A stretch of DNA of 64,000 bases. Origin: Siderastrea siderea (Eukaryota > Cnidaria > Anthozoa > Scleractinia > Rhizangiidae). The position numbers and the translations under genes are program-made. The notes beneath the pieces are model-generated. The model saw nothing but the letters and a program-made list of their open reading frames with translations. It was not told the DNA's origin and ran no database searches. The stretch lies in assembly GCA_964030785.1 (NCBI GenBank), contig CAXIQD010000345.1, positions 22,706-86,705 on the forward strand. Reading direction: 5' to 3'. This document shows, piece after piece, positions 32,465 through 44,519 of this stretch (the stretch's first letter is position 1; every line of letters begins with the position of its first letter).

Positions 32465-33442
32465 AGCCTCTGGGAATGCTCCAAAATGGGGTTTTTTCCC
32501 TAAGGATCTCACATATCGCGATTTCTTTGTACTTTTGCACAAAAGGAATTTTTTTCGGATGGTCCCAAAGGGTTTGAATGCATTTGGGACCTTTGCGCAT
32601 GCAGCTGAGAGCGGCAATTAGTTTTTTAGGGTCTGGGAATGCCTGAAAATGGGGTTTTTTTCCTAAGGATCTGGCATATCGCGATTTCTTTGTACTTTTG
32701 CACAAAAGGAATTTTTTTCGGATGGTCCCAAAGGGTTTGAATGCATTTGGGACCTTTGCGCATGCAGCGGAGAGCGGCAATTAGCTTTTTAGGGTCTGGG
32801 AATGCCTGAAAATGGGGTTTTTTCCCTAAGGATCTGGCATATCGCGATTTCTTTGTACTTTTGCACAAAAGGAATTTTTTTCGGATGGTCCCAAAGGGTT
32901 TGAATGCGTTTGGGACCTTTGCGCATGCAGCCGAGAGCGGCAATTAGCTTTTTAGGGTCTGGGAATGCCTGAAAATGGGGTTTTTTCCCTAAGGATCTGG
33001 CATATCGCGATTTCTTTGTACTTTTGCAAAAAAGGAATTTTTGTCGGATGGTCCCAAAGGGTTTGAATGCATTTGGGACCTTTGCGCATGCAGCTGAGAG
33101 CGGCAATTAGCTTTTTTCTGCTTTTTGGGACCAATTCAAGCCCTGAAAAAGTGCAGCATTTTTTAGTATCGCCAAATTCTATAAAAATAGCGCCAAATGC
33201 ATTGTTTTTTGGTGCCGCAACGGGATCTGAGGTGCTTTTATGCTGGGGCCGTTGCACCAAAATCAGCACTTTTTTGAGGGCCCCACCCCACCCCTCTGAA
33301 AACGGAAATATCCACCTTATGGACAAAATCGCAGACTTTCTACACAATAAACTTTTATTTCTGATAGCCCCGAGGAATTTGCAATTTTTGGGGCCTCTGG
33401 GGAGCATTTTTAGCGCACCTGAGCACGTGCAACACCTTTTTT
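32465..33442 (+). repeat. HOR 44, k=4, 978 bp
   Basis: First unit of the right-hand set. AGTTTTTTAGGG, TTTTTTTCCTAAGG and CAGCGGAGAGC in the middle, GCGTTTGGG in the third monomer, GCAAAAAAGG in Al. B2 has GAGGGCCCCACCCC, CTTTTATTTCTG and GAGGAATTTGCAATTTTTGG. Confidence 0.93.
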
Positions 33443-34257
33443 AGCCTCTGGGAATGCTCCAAAATGGGGTTTTTTCCCTAAGGATCTCACATATCGCGAT
33501 TTCTTTGTACTTTTGCACAAAAGGAATTTTTTTCGGATGGTCCCAAAGGGTTTGAATGCATTTGGGACCTTTGCACATGCAGCTGAGAGCGGCAATTAGC
33601 TTTTTAGGGTCAGGGAATGCCTGAAAATGGGGTTTTTTCCCTAAGGATCTGGCATATCACGATTTCTTTGTACTTTTGCACAAAAGGAATTTTTTTCGGA
33701 TGGTCCCAAAGGGTTTGAATGCGTTTGGGACCTTTGTGCATGCAGCCGAGAGCGGCAATTAGCTTTTTAGGGTCTGGGAATGCCTGAAAATGGGGTTTTT
33801 TCCCTAAGGATCTGGCATATCGCGATTTCTTTGTACTTTTGCACAAAAGGAATTTTTGTCGGATGGTCCCAAAGGGTTTGAATGCATTTGGGACCTTTGC
33901 GCATGCAGCCGAGAGCGGCAATTAGCTTTCTTCTGCTTTTTGGGACCAATTCAAGCCCTGAAAAAGTGCAGCATTTTTTAGTATCGCCAAATTCTATAAA
34001 AATAGCGCCAAATGCATTGTTTTTTGGTGCCGCAACGGGATCTGAGGTGCTTTTATGCTGGGGCCGTTGCACCAAAATCAGCACTTTTTTGAGGGACCCA
34101 CCCCACCCCTCTGAAAAGGGAAATATCCACCTTATGGACAAAATCGCAGACTTTCTACACAATAAACTTTTTTTTCTGATAGCCCCGAGGGACTTGCATT
34201 TTTTGGGGCCTCTGGGGAGCATTTTTAGCGCACCTGAGCACGTGCAACACCTTTTTT
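33443..34257 (+). repeat. HOR 45, k=3, 815 bp
   Basis: Af TTTGCACATGC; Am AGGGTCAGGGAATG, TATCACGATT, GCGTTTGGG and TTTGTGCATGC; B1 GCTTTCTTCTGC; B2 GAAAAGGGAAAT and GAGGGACTTGC. Similar units: HORs 61, 66, 72 and 75. Confidence 0.93.
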
Positions 34258-35072
34258 AGCCTCTGGGAATGCTCCAAAATGGGGTTTTTTCCCTAAGGAT
34301 CTCACATATCGCGATTTCTTTGTACTTTTGCACAAAAGGAATTTTTTTCGGATGGTCCCAAAGGGTTTGAATGCATTTGGGACCTTTGCGCATGCAGCTG
34401 AGAGCGGCAATTAGCTTTTTAGGGTCTGGGAATGCCTGAAAATGGGGTTTTTTCCCTAAGGATCTGGCATATCGCGATTTCTTTGTACTTTTGCACAAAA
34501 GGAATTTTTTTCGGATGGTCCCAAAGGGTTTGAATGCGTTTGGGACCTTTGCGCATGCAGCCGAGAGCGGCAATTAGCTTTTTAGGGTCTGGGAATGCCT
34601 GAAAATGGGGTTTTTTCCCTAAGGATCTGGCATATCGCGATTTCTTTGTACTTTTGCACAAAAGGAATTTTTGTCGGATGGTCCCAAAGGGTTTGAATGC
34701 ATTTGGGACCTTTGCGCATGCAGCTGAGAGCGGCAATTAGCTTTTTTCTGCTTTTTGGGACCAATTCAAGCCCTGAAAAAGTGCAGCATTTCTTAGTATC
34801 GCCAAATTCTATAAAAATAGCGCCAAATGCATTGTTTTTTGGTGCCGCAACGGGATCTGAGGTGCTTTTATGCTGGGGCCGTTGCACCAAAATCAGCACT
34901 TTTTTGAGGGACCCACCCCACCCCTCTGAAAACGGAAATATCCACCTTATGGACAAAATCGCAGACTTTCTACACAATAAACTTTTATTTCTGATAGCCC
35001 CGAGGGATTTGCATTTTTTGGGGCCTCTGGGGAGCATTTTTAGCGCACCTGAGCACGTGCAACACCTTTTTT
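34258..35072 (+). repeat. HOR 46, k=3, 815 bp
   Basis: Am GCGTTTGGG, B1 GCATTTCTTAGTATCG, B2 CTTTTATTTCTG but the consensus GAGGGATTTGCATT, so B2 combines two variant types. Confidence 0.93.
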
Positions 35073-35724
35073 AGCCTCTGGGAATGCTCCAAAATGGGGT
35101 TTTTTCCCTAAGGATCTCACATATCGCGATTTCTTTGTACTTTTGCACAAAAGGAATTTTTTTCGGATGGTCCCAAAGGGTTTGAATGCATTTGGGACCT
35201 TTGCGCATGCAGCCGAGAGCGGCAATTAGCTTTTTAGGGTCTGGGAATGCCTGAAAATGGGGTTTTTTCCCTAAGGATCCAGCATATCGCGATTTCTTTG
35301 TACTTTTGCACAAAAGGAATTTTTGTCGGATGGTCCCAAAGGGTTTGAATGCATTTGGGACCTTTGCGCATGCAGCTGAGAGCGGCAATTAGCTTTTTCC
35401 TGCTTTTTGGGACCAATTCAAGCCCTGAAAAAGTGCAGCATTTTTTAGTATCGCCAAATTCTATAAAAATAGCGCCAAATGCATTGTTTTTTGGTGCCGC
35501 AACGGGATCTGAGGTGCTTTTATGCTGGGGCCGTTGCACCAAAATCAGCACTTTTTTGAGGGACCCACCCCACCCCTCTGAAAAGGGAAATATCCACCTT
35601 ATGGACAAAATCGCAGACTTTCTACACAATAAACTTTTTTTTCTGATAGCCCCGAGGGATTTGCATTTTTTGGGGCCTCTGGGGAGCATTTTTAGCGCAC
35701 CTGAGCACGTGCAACACCTTTTTT
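35073..35724 (+). repeat. HOR 47, k=2, 652 bp
   Basis: Af-Al-B1-B2. Al has GGATCCAGCAT, B1 GCTTTTTCCTGC, B2 GAAAAGGGAAAT. Confidence 0.93.
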
Positions 35725-36375
35725 AGCCTCTGGGAATGCTCCAAAATGGGGTTTTTTCCCTAAGGATCTCACATATCGCGATTTCTTTGTACTTTTGCAC
35801 AAAAGGAATTTTTTTCGGATGGTCCCAAAGGGTTTGAATGCATTTGGGACCTTTGCGCATGCAGCTGAGAGCGGCAATTAGCTTTTTAGGGTCTGGGAAT
35901 GCCTGAAAATGGGGTTTTTTCCCTAAGGATCTGGCATATCGCGATTTCTTTGTACTTTTGCACAAAAGGAATTTTTGTCGGATGGTCCCAAAGGGTTTGA
36001 ATGCATTTGGGACCTTTGCGTATGCAGCTGAGAGCGGCAATTAGCTTTTTTCTGCTTTTTGGGACCAATTCAAGCCCTGAAAAAGTGCAGCATTTTTTAG
36101 TATCGCCAAATTCTATAAAAATAGCGCCAAATGCATTGTTTTTTGGTGCCGCAACGGGATCTGAGGTGCTTTTATGCTGGGGCCGTTGCACCAAAATCAG
36201 CACTTTTTTGAGGGACCCACCCACCCCTCTGAAAAGGGAAATATCCACCTTATGGACGAAATCGCAGACTTTCTACACAATAAACTTTTTTTTCTGATAG
36301 CCCCGAGGGATTTGCATTTTTTGGGGCCTCTGGGGAGCATTTTTAGCGCACCTGAGCACGTGCAACACCTTTTTT
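35725..36375 (+). repeat. HOR 48, k=2, 651 bp
   Basis: Al has TTTGCGTATGCAG; B2 has lost one C (ACCCACCCACCCC), with GAAAAGGGAAAT and TGGACGAAATCGC. Confidence 0.93.
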
Positions 36376-37186
36376 AGCCTCTGGGAATGCTCCAAAATGG
36401 GGTTTTTTCCCTAAGGATCTCACATATCGCGATTTCTTTGTACTTTTGCACAAAAGGAATTTTTTTCGGATGGTCCCAAAGGGTTTGAATGCATTTGGGA
36501 CCTTTGCGCATGCAGCTGAGAGCGGCAATTAGCTTTTTAGGGTCTGGGAATGCCTGAAAATGGGGTTTTTTCCCTAAGGATCTGGCATATCGCGATTTCT
36601 TTGTACTTTTGCACAAAAGGAATTTTTTTCGGATGGTCCCAAAGGGTTTGAATGCATTTGGGACCTTTGCGCATGCAGCCGAGAGCGGCAATTAGCTTTT
36701 TAGGGTCTGGGAATGCCTGAAAATGGGGTTTTTTCCCTAAGGATCTGGCATATCGCGATTTCTTTGTACTTTTGCACAAAAGGAATTTTTGTCGGATGGT
36801 CCCAAAGGGTTTGAATGCATTTGGGACCTTTGCGCATGCAGCTGAGAGCGGCAATTAGCTTTTTTCTGCTTTTTGGGACCAATTCAAGCCCTGAAAAAGT
36901 GCAGCATTTTTAGTATCGCCAAATTCTATAAAAATAGCGCCAAATGCATTGTTTTTGGTGCCGCAACGGGATCTGAGGTGCTTTTATGCTGGGGCCGTTG
37001 CACCAAAATCAGCACTTTTTTGAGGGACCCACCCACCCCTCTGAAAAGGGAAATATCCACCTTATGGACAAAATCGCAGACTTTCTACACAATAAACTTT
37101 TTTTTCTGATAGCCCCGAGGGATTTGCATTTTTTGGGGCCTCTGGGGAGCATTTTTAGCGCACCTGAGCACGTGCAACACCTTTTT
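36376..37186 (+). repeat. HOR 49, k=3, 811 bp, with four single-base losses
   Basis: Af-Am-Al-B1-B2. B1-B2 has lost one base in each of four runs: GCATTTTTAGT near 36905, ATTGTTTTTGG near 36950, ACCCACCCACCCC near 37029 and ACCTTTTTAGCC near 37181. B2 has GAAAAGGGAAAT. Confidence 0.93.
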
Positions 37187-38163
37187 AGCCTCTGGGAATG
37201 CTCCAAAATGGGGTTTTTTCCGTAAGGATCTCACATATCGCGATTTCTTTGTACTTTTGCACAAAAGGAATTTTTTCGGATGGTCCCAAAGGGTTTGAAT
37301 GCATTTGGGACCTTTGCGCATGCAGCCAAGAGCGGCAATTAGCCTTTTAGGGTCTGGGAATGCCTGAAAATGGGGTTTTTTCCCTAAGGATCTGGCATAT
37401 CGCGATTTCTTTGTACTTTGGCACAAAAGGAATTTTTTTCGGATGGTCCCAAAGGGTTTGAATGCATTTGGGACCTTTGCGCATGCAGCTGAGAGTGGCA
37501 ATTAGCTTTTTAGGGTCTGGGAATGCCTGAAAATGGGGTTTTTTCCCTAAGGATCTGGGATATCGCGATTTCTTTGTACTTTTGCACAAAAGGAATTTTT
37601 TTCGGATGGTCCCAAAGGGTTTGAATGCATTTGGGACCTTTGCGCATGCAGCTGAGAGCGGCAATTAGCTTTTTAGGGTCTGGGAATGCCTGAAAATGGG
37701 GTTTTTTCCCTAAGGATCTGGCATATCGCGATTTCTTTGTACTTTTGCACAAAAGGAATTTTTGTCGGATGGTCCCAAAGGGTTTGAATGCATTTGGGAC
37801 CTTTGCGCATGCAGCTGAGAGCGGCAATTAGCTTTCTTCTGCTTTTTGGGACCAATTCAAGCCCTGAAAAAGTGCAGCATTTTTTAGTATCGCCAAATTC
37901 TATAAAAATAGCGCCAAATGCATTGTTTTTTGGTGCCGCAACGGGATCTGAGGTGCTTTTATGCTGGGGCCGTTGCACCAAAATCAGCACTTTTTTGAGG
38001 GACCCACCCCACCCCTCTGAAAACGGAAATATCCACCTTATGGACAAAATCGCAGACTTTCTACACAATAAACTTTTTTTTCTGATAGCCCCGAGGGATT
38101 TGCATTTTTTGGGGCCTCTGGGGAGCATTTTTAGCGCACCTGAGCACGTGCAACACCTTTTTT
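37187..38163 (+). repeat. HOR 50, k=4, 977 bp
   Basis: Af TTCCGTAAGGATCTCAC, T6 instead of T7 before CGGATGG, and CAGCCAAGAGC. Second monomer has ACTTTGGCAC and GAGAGTGGC, the third CTGGGATATCG. B1 has GCTTTCTTCTGC. Duplicated as HOR 53. Confidence 0.94.
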
Positions 38164-38978
38164 AGCCTCTGGGAATGCTCCAAAATGGGGTTTTTTCCCT
38201 AAGGATCTCACATATCGCGATTTCTTTGTACTTTTGCACAAAAGGAATTTTTTTCGGATGGTCCCAAAGGGTTTGAATGCATTTGGGACCTTTGCGCATG
38301 CAGCTGAGAGCGGCAATTAGCTTTTTAGGGTCTGGGAATGCCTGAAAATGGGGTTTTTTCCCTAAGGATCTGGCATATCACGATTTCTTTGTACTTTTGC
38401 ACAAAAGGAATTTTTTTCGGATGGTCCCAAAGGGTTTGAATGCGTTTGGGACCTTTGCGCATGCAGCTGAGAGCGGCAATTAGCTTTTTAGGGTCTGGGA
38501 ATGCCTGAAAATGGGGTTTTTTCCCTAAGGATCTGGCATATCGCGATTTCTTTGTACTTTTGCAAAAAAGGAATTTTTGTCGGATGGTCCCAAAGGGTTT
38601 GAATGCATTTGGGACCTTTGCGCATGCAGCTGAGAGCGGCAATTAGCTTTTTTCTGCTTTTTGGGACCAATTCAAGCCCTGAAAAAGTGCAGCATTTTTT
38701 AGTATCGCCAAATTCTATAAAAATAGCGCCAAATGCATTGTTTTTTGGTGCCGCAACGGGATCTGAGGTGCTTTTATGCTGGGGCCGTTGCACCAAAATC
38801 AGCACTTTTTTGAGGGACCCACCCCACCCCTCTGAAAACGGAAATATCCACCTTATGGACAAAATCGCAGACTTTCTACACAATAAACTTTTATTTCTGA
38901 TAGCCCCGAGGAATTTGCAATTTTTGGGGCCTCTGGGGAGCATTTTTAGCGCACCTGAGCACGTGCAACACCTTTTTT
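38164..38978 (+). repeat. HOR 51, k=3, 815 bp
   Basis: Am TATCACGATT and GCGTTTGGG, Al GCAAAAAAGG, B2 CTTTTATTTCTG and GAGGAATTTGCAATTTTTGG. Duplicated as HOR 54. Confidence 0.94.
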
Positions 38979-40445
38979 AGCCTCTGGGAATGCTCCAAAA
39001 TGGGGTTTTTTCCCTAAGGATCTCACATATCGCGATTTCTTTGTACTTTTGCACAAAAGGAATTTTTTTCGGATGGTCCCAAAGGGTTTGAATGCATTTG
39101 GGACCTTTGCGCATGCAGCCGAGAGCGGCAATTAGCTTTTTAGGGTCTGGGAATGCCTGAAAATGGGGTTTTTTTCCTAAGGATCTGGCATATCGCGATT
39201 TCTTTGTACTTTTGCACAAAAGGAATTTTTTTCGGATGGTCCCAAAGGGTTTGAATGCATTTGGGACCTTTGCGCATGCAGCTGAGAGCGGCAATTAGCT
39301 TTTTAGGGTCTGGGAATGCCTGAAAATGGGGTTTTTTCCGTAAGGATCTGGTATATCGCGATTTCTTTGTACTTTTGCACAAAAGGAATTTTTTTCGGAT
39401 GGTCCCAAAGGCTTTGAATGCATTTGGGACCTTTGCGCATGCAGCCGAGAGCGGCAATTAGCTTTTAAGGGTCTGGGAATGCCTGAAAATGGGGTTTTTT
39501 CCCTAAGGATCTGGCATATCGCGATTTCTTTGTACTTTTGCACAAAAGGAATTTTTGTCGGATGGTCCCAAAGGGTTTGAAGGCATTTGGGACCTTTGCG
39601 CATGCAGCCGAGAGCGGCAATTAGCTTTTTAGGGTCTGGGAATGCCTGAAAATGGGGTTTTTTCCCTAAGGATCTGGCATATCGCGATTTCTTTGTACTT
39701 TTGCACAAAAGGAATTTTTTTCGGATGGTCCCAAAGAGTTTGAATGCATTTGGGACCTTTGCGCATGCAGCTGAGAGTGGCAATTAGCTTTTTAGGGTCT
39801 GGGAATGCCTGAAAATGGGGTTTTTTCCCTAAGGATCTGGGATATCGCGATTTCTTTGTACTTTTGCACAAAAGGAATTTTTTTCGGATGGTCCCAAAGG
39901 GTTTGAATGCATTTGGGACCTTTGCGCATGCAGCTGAGAGCGGCAATTAGCTTTTTAGGGTCTGGGAATGCCTGAAAATGGGGTTTTTTCCCTAAGGATC
40001 CAGCATATCGCGATTTCTTTGTACTTTTGCACAAAAGGAATTTTTGTCGGATGGTCCCAAAGGGTTTGAATGCATTTGGGACCTTTGCGCATGCAGCTGA
40101 GAGCGGCAATTAGCTTTTTTCCTCTTTTTGGGACCAATTCAGGCCCTGAAAAAGTGCAGCATTTTTTAGTATCGCCAAATTCTATAAAAATAGCGCCAAA
40201 TGCATTGTTTTTTGGTGCCGCAACGGGATCTGAGGTGCTTTTATGCTGGGGCCGTTGCACCAAAATCAGCACTTTTTTGAGGGACCCACCCCACCCCTCT
40301 GAAAAGGGAAATATCCACCTTATGGACAAAATCGCAGACTTTCTACACAATAAACTTTTTTTTCTGATAGCCCCGAGGGATTTGCATTTTTTGGGGCCTC
40401 TGGGGAGCATTTTTAGCGCACCTGAGCACGTGCAACACCTTTTTT
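38979..40445 (+). repeat. HOR 52, k=7, 1,467 bp
   Basis: Seven A monomers starting at 38979, 39142, 39305, 39468, 39631, 39794 and 39957, then B1-B2. The first four match the A part of a k=4 unit such as HOR 60 (TTTTTTTCCTAAGG, TTCCGTAAGG, GCTTTTAAGGG, Al marker in the fourth). The last three match monomers 2-4 of another k=4 unit such as HOR 50 or 40 (GAGAGTGGC, CTGGGATATCG, GGATCCAGCAT). B1 has TTTTCCTCTTTTTGGG and CAGGCCCTG. Confidence 0.94.
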
Positions 40446-41422
40446 AGCCTCTGGGAATGCTCCAAAATGGGGTTTTTTCCGTAAGGATCTCACATATCGC
40501 GATTTCTTTGTACTTTTGCACAAAAGGAATTTTTTCGGATGGTCCCAAAGGGTTTGAATGCATTTGGGACCTTTGCGCATGCAGCCAAGAGCGGCAATTA
40601 GCCTTTTAGGGTCTGGGAATGCCTGAAAATGGGGTTTTTTCCCTAAGGATCTGGCATATCGCGATTTCTTTGTACTTTGGCACAAAAGGAATTTTTTTCG
40701 GATGGTCCCAAAGGGTTTGAATGCATTTGGGACCTTTGCGCATGCAGCTGAGAGTGGCAATTAGCTTTTTAGGGTCTGGGAATGCCTGAAAATGGGGTTT
40801 TTTCCCTAAGGATCTGGGATATCGCGATTTCTTTGTACTTTTGCACAAAAGGAATTTTTTTCGGATGGTCCCAAAGGGTTTGAATGCATTTGGGACCTTT
40901 GCGCATGCAGCTGAGAGCGGCAATTAGCTTTTTAGGGTCTGGGAATGCCTGAAAATGGGGTTTTTTCCCTAAGGATCTGGCATATCGCGATTTCTTTGTA
41001 CTTTTGCACAAAAGGAATTTTTGTCGGATGGTCCCAAAGGGTTTGAATGCATTTGGGACCTTTGCGCATGCAGCTGAGAGCGGCAATTAGCTTTCTTCTG
41101 CTTTTTGGGACCAATTCAAGCCCTGAAAAAGTGCAGCATTTTTTAGTATCGCCAAATTCTATAAAAATAGCGCCAAATGCATTGTTTTTTGGTGCCGCAA
41201 CGGGATCTGAGGTGCTTTTATGCTGGGGCCGTTGCACCAAAATCAGCACTTTTTTGAGGGACCCACCCCACCCCTCTGAAAACGGAAATATCCACCTTAT
41301 GGACAAAATCGCAGACTTTCTACACAATAAACTTTTTTTTCTGATAGCCCCGAGGGATTTGCATTTTTTGGGGCCTCTGGGGAGCATTTTTAGCGCACCT
41401 GAGCACGTGCAACACCTTTTTT
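40446..41422 (+). repeat. HOR 53, k=4, 977 bp
   Basis: Copy of HOR 50 at about +3,259 bp with the same private variants (TTCCGTAAGGATCTCAC, CAGCCAAGAGC, ACTTTGGCAC, GAGAGTGGC). Confidence 0.94.
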
Positions 41423-42237
41423 AGCCTCTGGGAATGCTCCAAAATGGGGTTTTTTCCCTAAGGATCTCACATATCGCGATTTCTTTGTACTTTTGCACAA
41501 AAGGAATTTTTTTCGGATGGTCCCAAAGGGTTTGAATGCATTTGGGACCTTTGCGCATGCAGCTGAGAGCGGCAATTAGCTTTTTAGGGTCTGGGAATGC
41601 CTGAAAATGGGGTTTTTTCCCTAAGGATCTGGCATATCACGATTTCTTTGTACTTTTGCACAAAAGGAATTTTTTTCGGATGGTCCCAAAGGGTTTGAAT
41701 GCGTTTGGGACCTTTGCGCATGCAGCTGAGAGCGGCAATTAGCTTTTTAGGGTCTGGGAATGCCTGAAAATGGGGTTTTTTCCCTAAGGATCTGGCATAT
41801 CGCGATTTCTTTGTACTTTTGCAAAAAAGGAATTTTTGTCGGATGGTCCCAAAGGGTTTGAATGCATTTGGGACCTTTGCGCATGCAGCTGAGAGCGGCA
41901 ATTAGCTTTTTTCTGCTTTTTGGGACCAATTCAAGCCCTGAAAAAGTGCAGCATTTTTTAGTATCGCCAAATTCTATAAAAATAGCGCCAAATGCATTGT
42001 TTTTTGGTGCCGCAACGGGATCTGAGGTGCTTTTATGCTGGGGCCGTTGCACCAAAATCAGCACTTTTTTGAGGGACCCACCCCACCCCTCTGAAAACGG
42101 AAATATCCACCTTATGGACAAAATCGCAGACTTTCTACACAATAAACTTTTATTTCTGATAGCCCCGAGGAATTTGCAATTTTTGGGGCCTCTGGGGAGC
42201 ATTTTTAGCGCACCTGAGCACGTGCAACACCTTTTTT
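41423..42237 (+). repeat. HOR 54, k=3, 815 bp
   Basis: Copy of HOR 51; I saw no difference by eye. Confidence 0.94.
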
Positions 42238-43704
42238 AGCCTCTGGGAATGCTCCAAAATGGGGTTTTTTCCCTAAGGATCTCACATATCGCGATTTCTT
42301 TGTACTTTTGCACAAAAGGAATTTTTTTCGGATGGTCCCAAAGGGTTTGAATGCATTTGGGACCTTTGCGCATGCAGCCGAGAGCGGCAATTAGCTTTTT
42401 AGGGTCTGGGAATGCCTGAAAATGGGGTTTTTTTCCTAAGGATCTGGCATATCGCGATTTCTTTGTACTTTTGCACAAAAGGAATTTTTTTCGGATGGTC
42501 CCAAAGGGTTTGAATGCATTTGGGACCTTTGCGCATGCAGCTGAGAGCGGCAATTAGCTTTTTAGGGTCTGGGAATGCCTGAAAATGGGGTTTTTTCCGT
42601 AAGGATCTGGTATATCGCGATTTCTTTGTACTTTTGCACAAAAGGAATTTTTTTCGGATGGTCCCAAAGGCTTTGAATGCATTTGGGACCTTTGCGCATG
42701 CAGCCGAGAGCGGCAATTAGCTTTTAAGGGTCTGGGAATGCCTGAAAATGGGGTTTTTTCCCTAAGGATCTGGCATATCGCGATTTCTTTGTACTTTTGC
42801 ACAAAAGGAATTTTTGTCGGATGGTCCCAAAGGGTTTGAAGGCATTTGGGACCTTTGCGCATGCAGCCGAGAGCGGCAATTAGCTTTTTAGGGTCTGGGA
42901 ATGCCTGAAAATGGGGTTTTTTCCCTAAGGATCTGGCATATCGCGATTTCTTTGTACTTTTGCACAAAAGGAATTTTTTTCGGATGGTCCCAAAGAGTTT
43001 GAATGCATTTGGGACCTTTGCGCATGCAGCTGAGAGTGGCAATTAGCTTTTTAGGGTCTGGGAATGCCTGAAAATGGGGTTTTTTCCCTAAGGATCTGGG
43101 ATATCGCGATTTCTTTGTACTTTTGCACAAAAGGAATTTTTTTCGGATGGTCCCAAAGGGTTTGAATGCATTTGGGACCTTTGCGCATGCAGCTGAGAGC
43201 GGCAATTAGCTTTTTAGGGTCTGGGAATGCCTGAAAATGGGGTTTTTTCCCTAAGGATCCAGCATATCGCGATTTCTTTGTACTTTTGCACAAAAGGAAT
43301 TTTTGTCGGATGGTCCCAAAGGGTTTGAATGCATTTGGGACCTTTGCGCATGCAGCTGAGAGCGGCAATTAGCTTTTTTCCTCTTTTTGGGACCAATTCA
43401 GGCCCTGAAAAAGTGCAGCATTTTTTAGTATCGCCAAATTCTATAAAAATAGCGCCAAATGCATTGTTTTTTGGTGCCGCAACGGGATCTGAGGTGCTTT
43501 TATGCTGGGGCCGTTGCACCAAAATCAGCACTTTTTTGAGGGACCCACCCCACCCCTCTGAAAACGGAAATATCCACCTTATGGACAAAATCGCAGAGTT
43601 TCTACACAATAAACTTTTATTTCTGATAGCCCCGAGGGATTTGCAATTTTTGGGGCCTCTGGGGAGCATTTTTAGCGCACCTGAGCACGTGCAACACCTT
43701 TTTT
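42238..43704 (+). repeat. HOR 55, k=7, 1,467 bp
   Basis: Copy of HOR 52 through all seven A monomers and B1. B2 switches: GAAAACGG, GCAGAGTTTC, CTTTTATTTCTG and TTGCAATTTTTGG, where HOR 52 has GAAAAGGG, GCAGACTTTC, T8 and TTGCATTTTTTGG. The switch to a HOR 67-like B2 lies before about 43565. Confidence 0.94.
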
Positions 43705-44519
43705 AGCCTCTGGGAATGCTCCAAAATGGGGTTTTTTCACTAAGAATCTCACATATCGCGATTTCTTTGTACTTTTGCACAAAAGGAATTTTTTTCGGAT
43801 GGTCCCAAAGGGTTTGAATGCATTTGGGACCTTTGCGCATGCAGCTGAGAGCTGCAATTAGCTTTTTAGGGTCTGGGAATGCCTGAAAATGGGGTTTTTT
43901 CCCTAAGGATCTGGCATATCGCGATTTCTTTGTACTTTTGCACAAAAGGAATTTTTTTCGGATGGTCCCAAAGGGTTTGAATGCATTTGGGACCTTTGTG
44001 CATGCAGCCGAGAGCGGCAATTAGCTTTTTAGGGTCTGGGAATGCCTGAAAATGGGGTTTTTTCCCTAAGGATCTGGCATATCGCGATTTCTTTGTACTT
44101 TTGCACAAAAGGAATTTTTGTCGGATGGTCCCAAAGGGTTTGAATGCATTTGGGACCTTTGCGCATGCAGCTGAGAGCGGCAATTAGCTTTTTTCTGCTT
44201 TTTTGGACCAATTCAAGCCCTGAAAAAGTGCAGCATTTTTTAGTATCGCCAAATTCTATAAAAATAGCGCCAAATGCATTGTTTTTTGGTGCCGCAACGG
44301 GATCTGAGGTGCTTTTATGCTGGGGCCGTTGCACCAAAATCAGCACTTTTTTGAGGGACCCACCCCACCCCTCTGAAAAGGGAAATATCCACCTTATGGA
44401 CAAAATCGCAGACTTTCTACACAATAAACTTTTTTTTCTGATAGCCCCGAGGGATTTGCATTTTTTGGGGCCTCTGGGGAGCATTTTTAGCGCACCTGAG
44501 CACGTGCAACACCTTTTTT
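43705..44519 (+). repeat. HOR 56, k=3, 815 bp
   Basis: Af TTTTTTCACTAAGAATCTCAC and GAGAGCTGC, Am TTTGTGCATGC, B1 CTTTTTTGGACC, B2 GAAAAGGGAAAT. Recurs as HOR 68 at +9,945 bp. Confidence 0.94.

Larger units (their letters stand above)
37187..40445 (+). repeat. 3.26 kb segmental unit, copy 1 (HORs 50-52, k=4,3,7)
   Basis: Directly followed by a second copy at 40446-43704. About twenty 163 bp equivalents long. Private changes shared by both copies include TTCCGTAAGGATCTCAC, CAGCCAAGAGC, ACTTTGGCAC, CTGGTATATCG, AAAGGCTTTG, GAAGGCATTT and CAAAGAGTTTG. Confidence 0.93.
40446..43704 (+). repeat. 3.26 kb segmental unit, copy 2 (HORs 53-55, k=4,3,7)
   Basis: Tandem copy of 37187-40445. I saw no difference until the last B2 (from about 43565), where this copy changes to the variant found in HOR 67. 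Confidence 0.93.
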
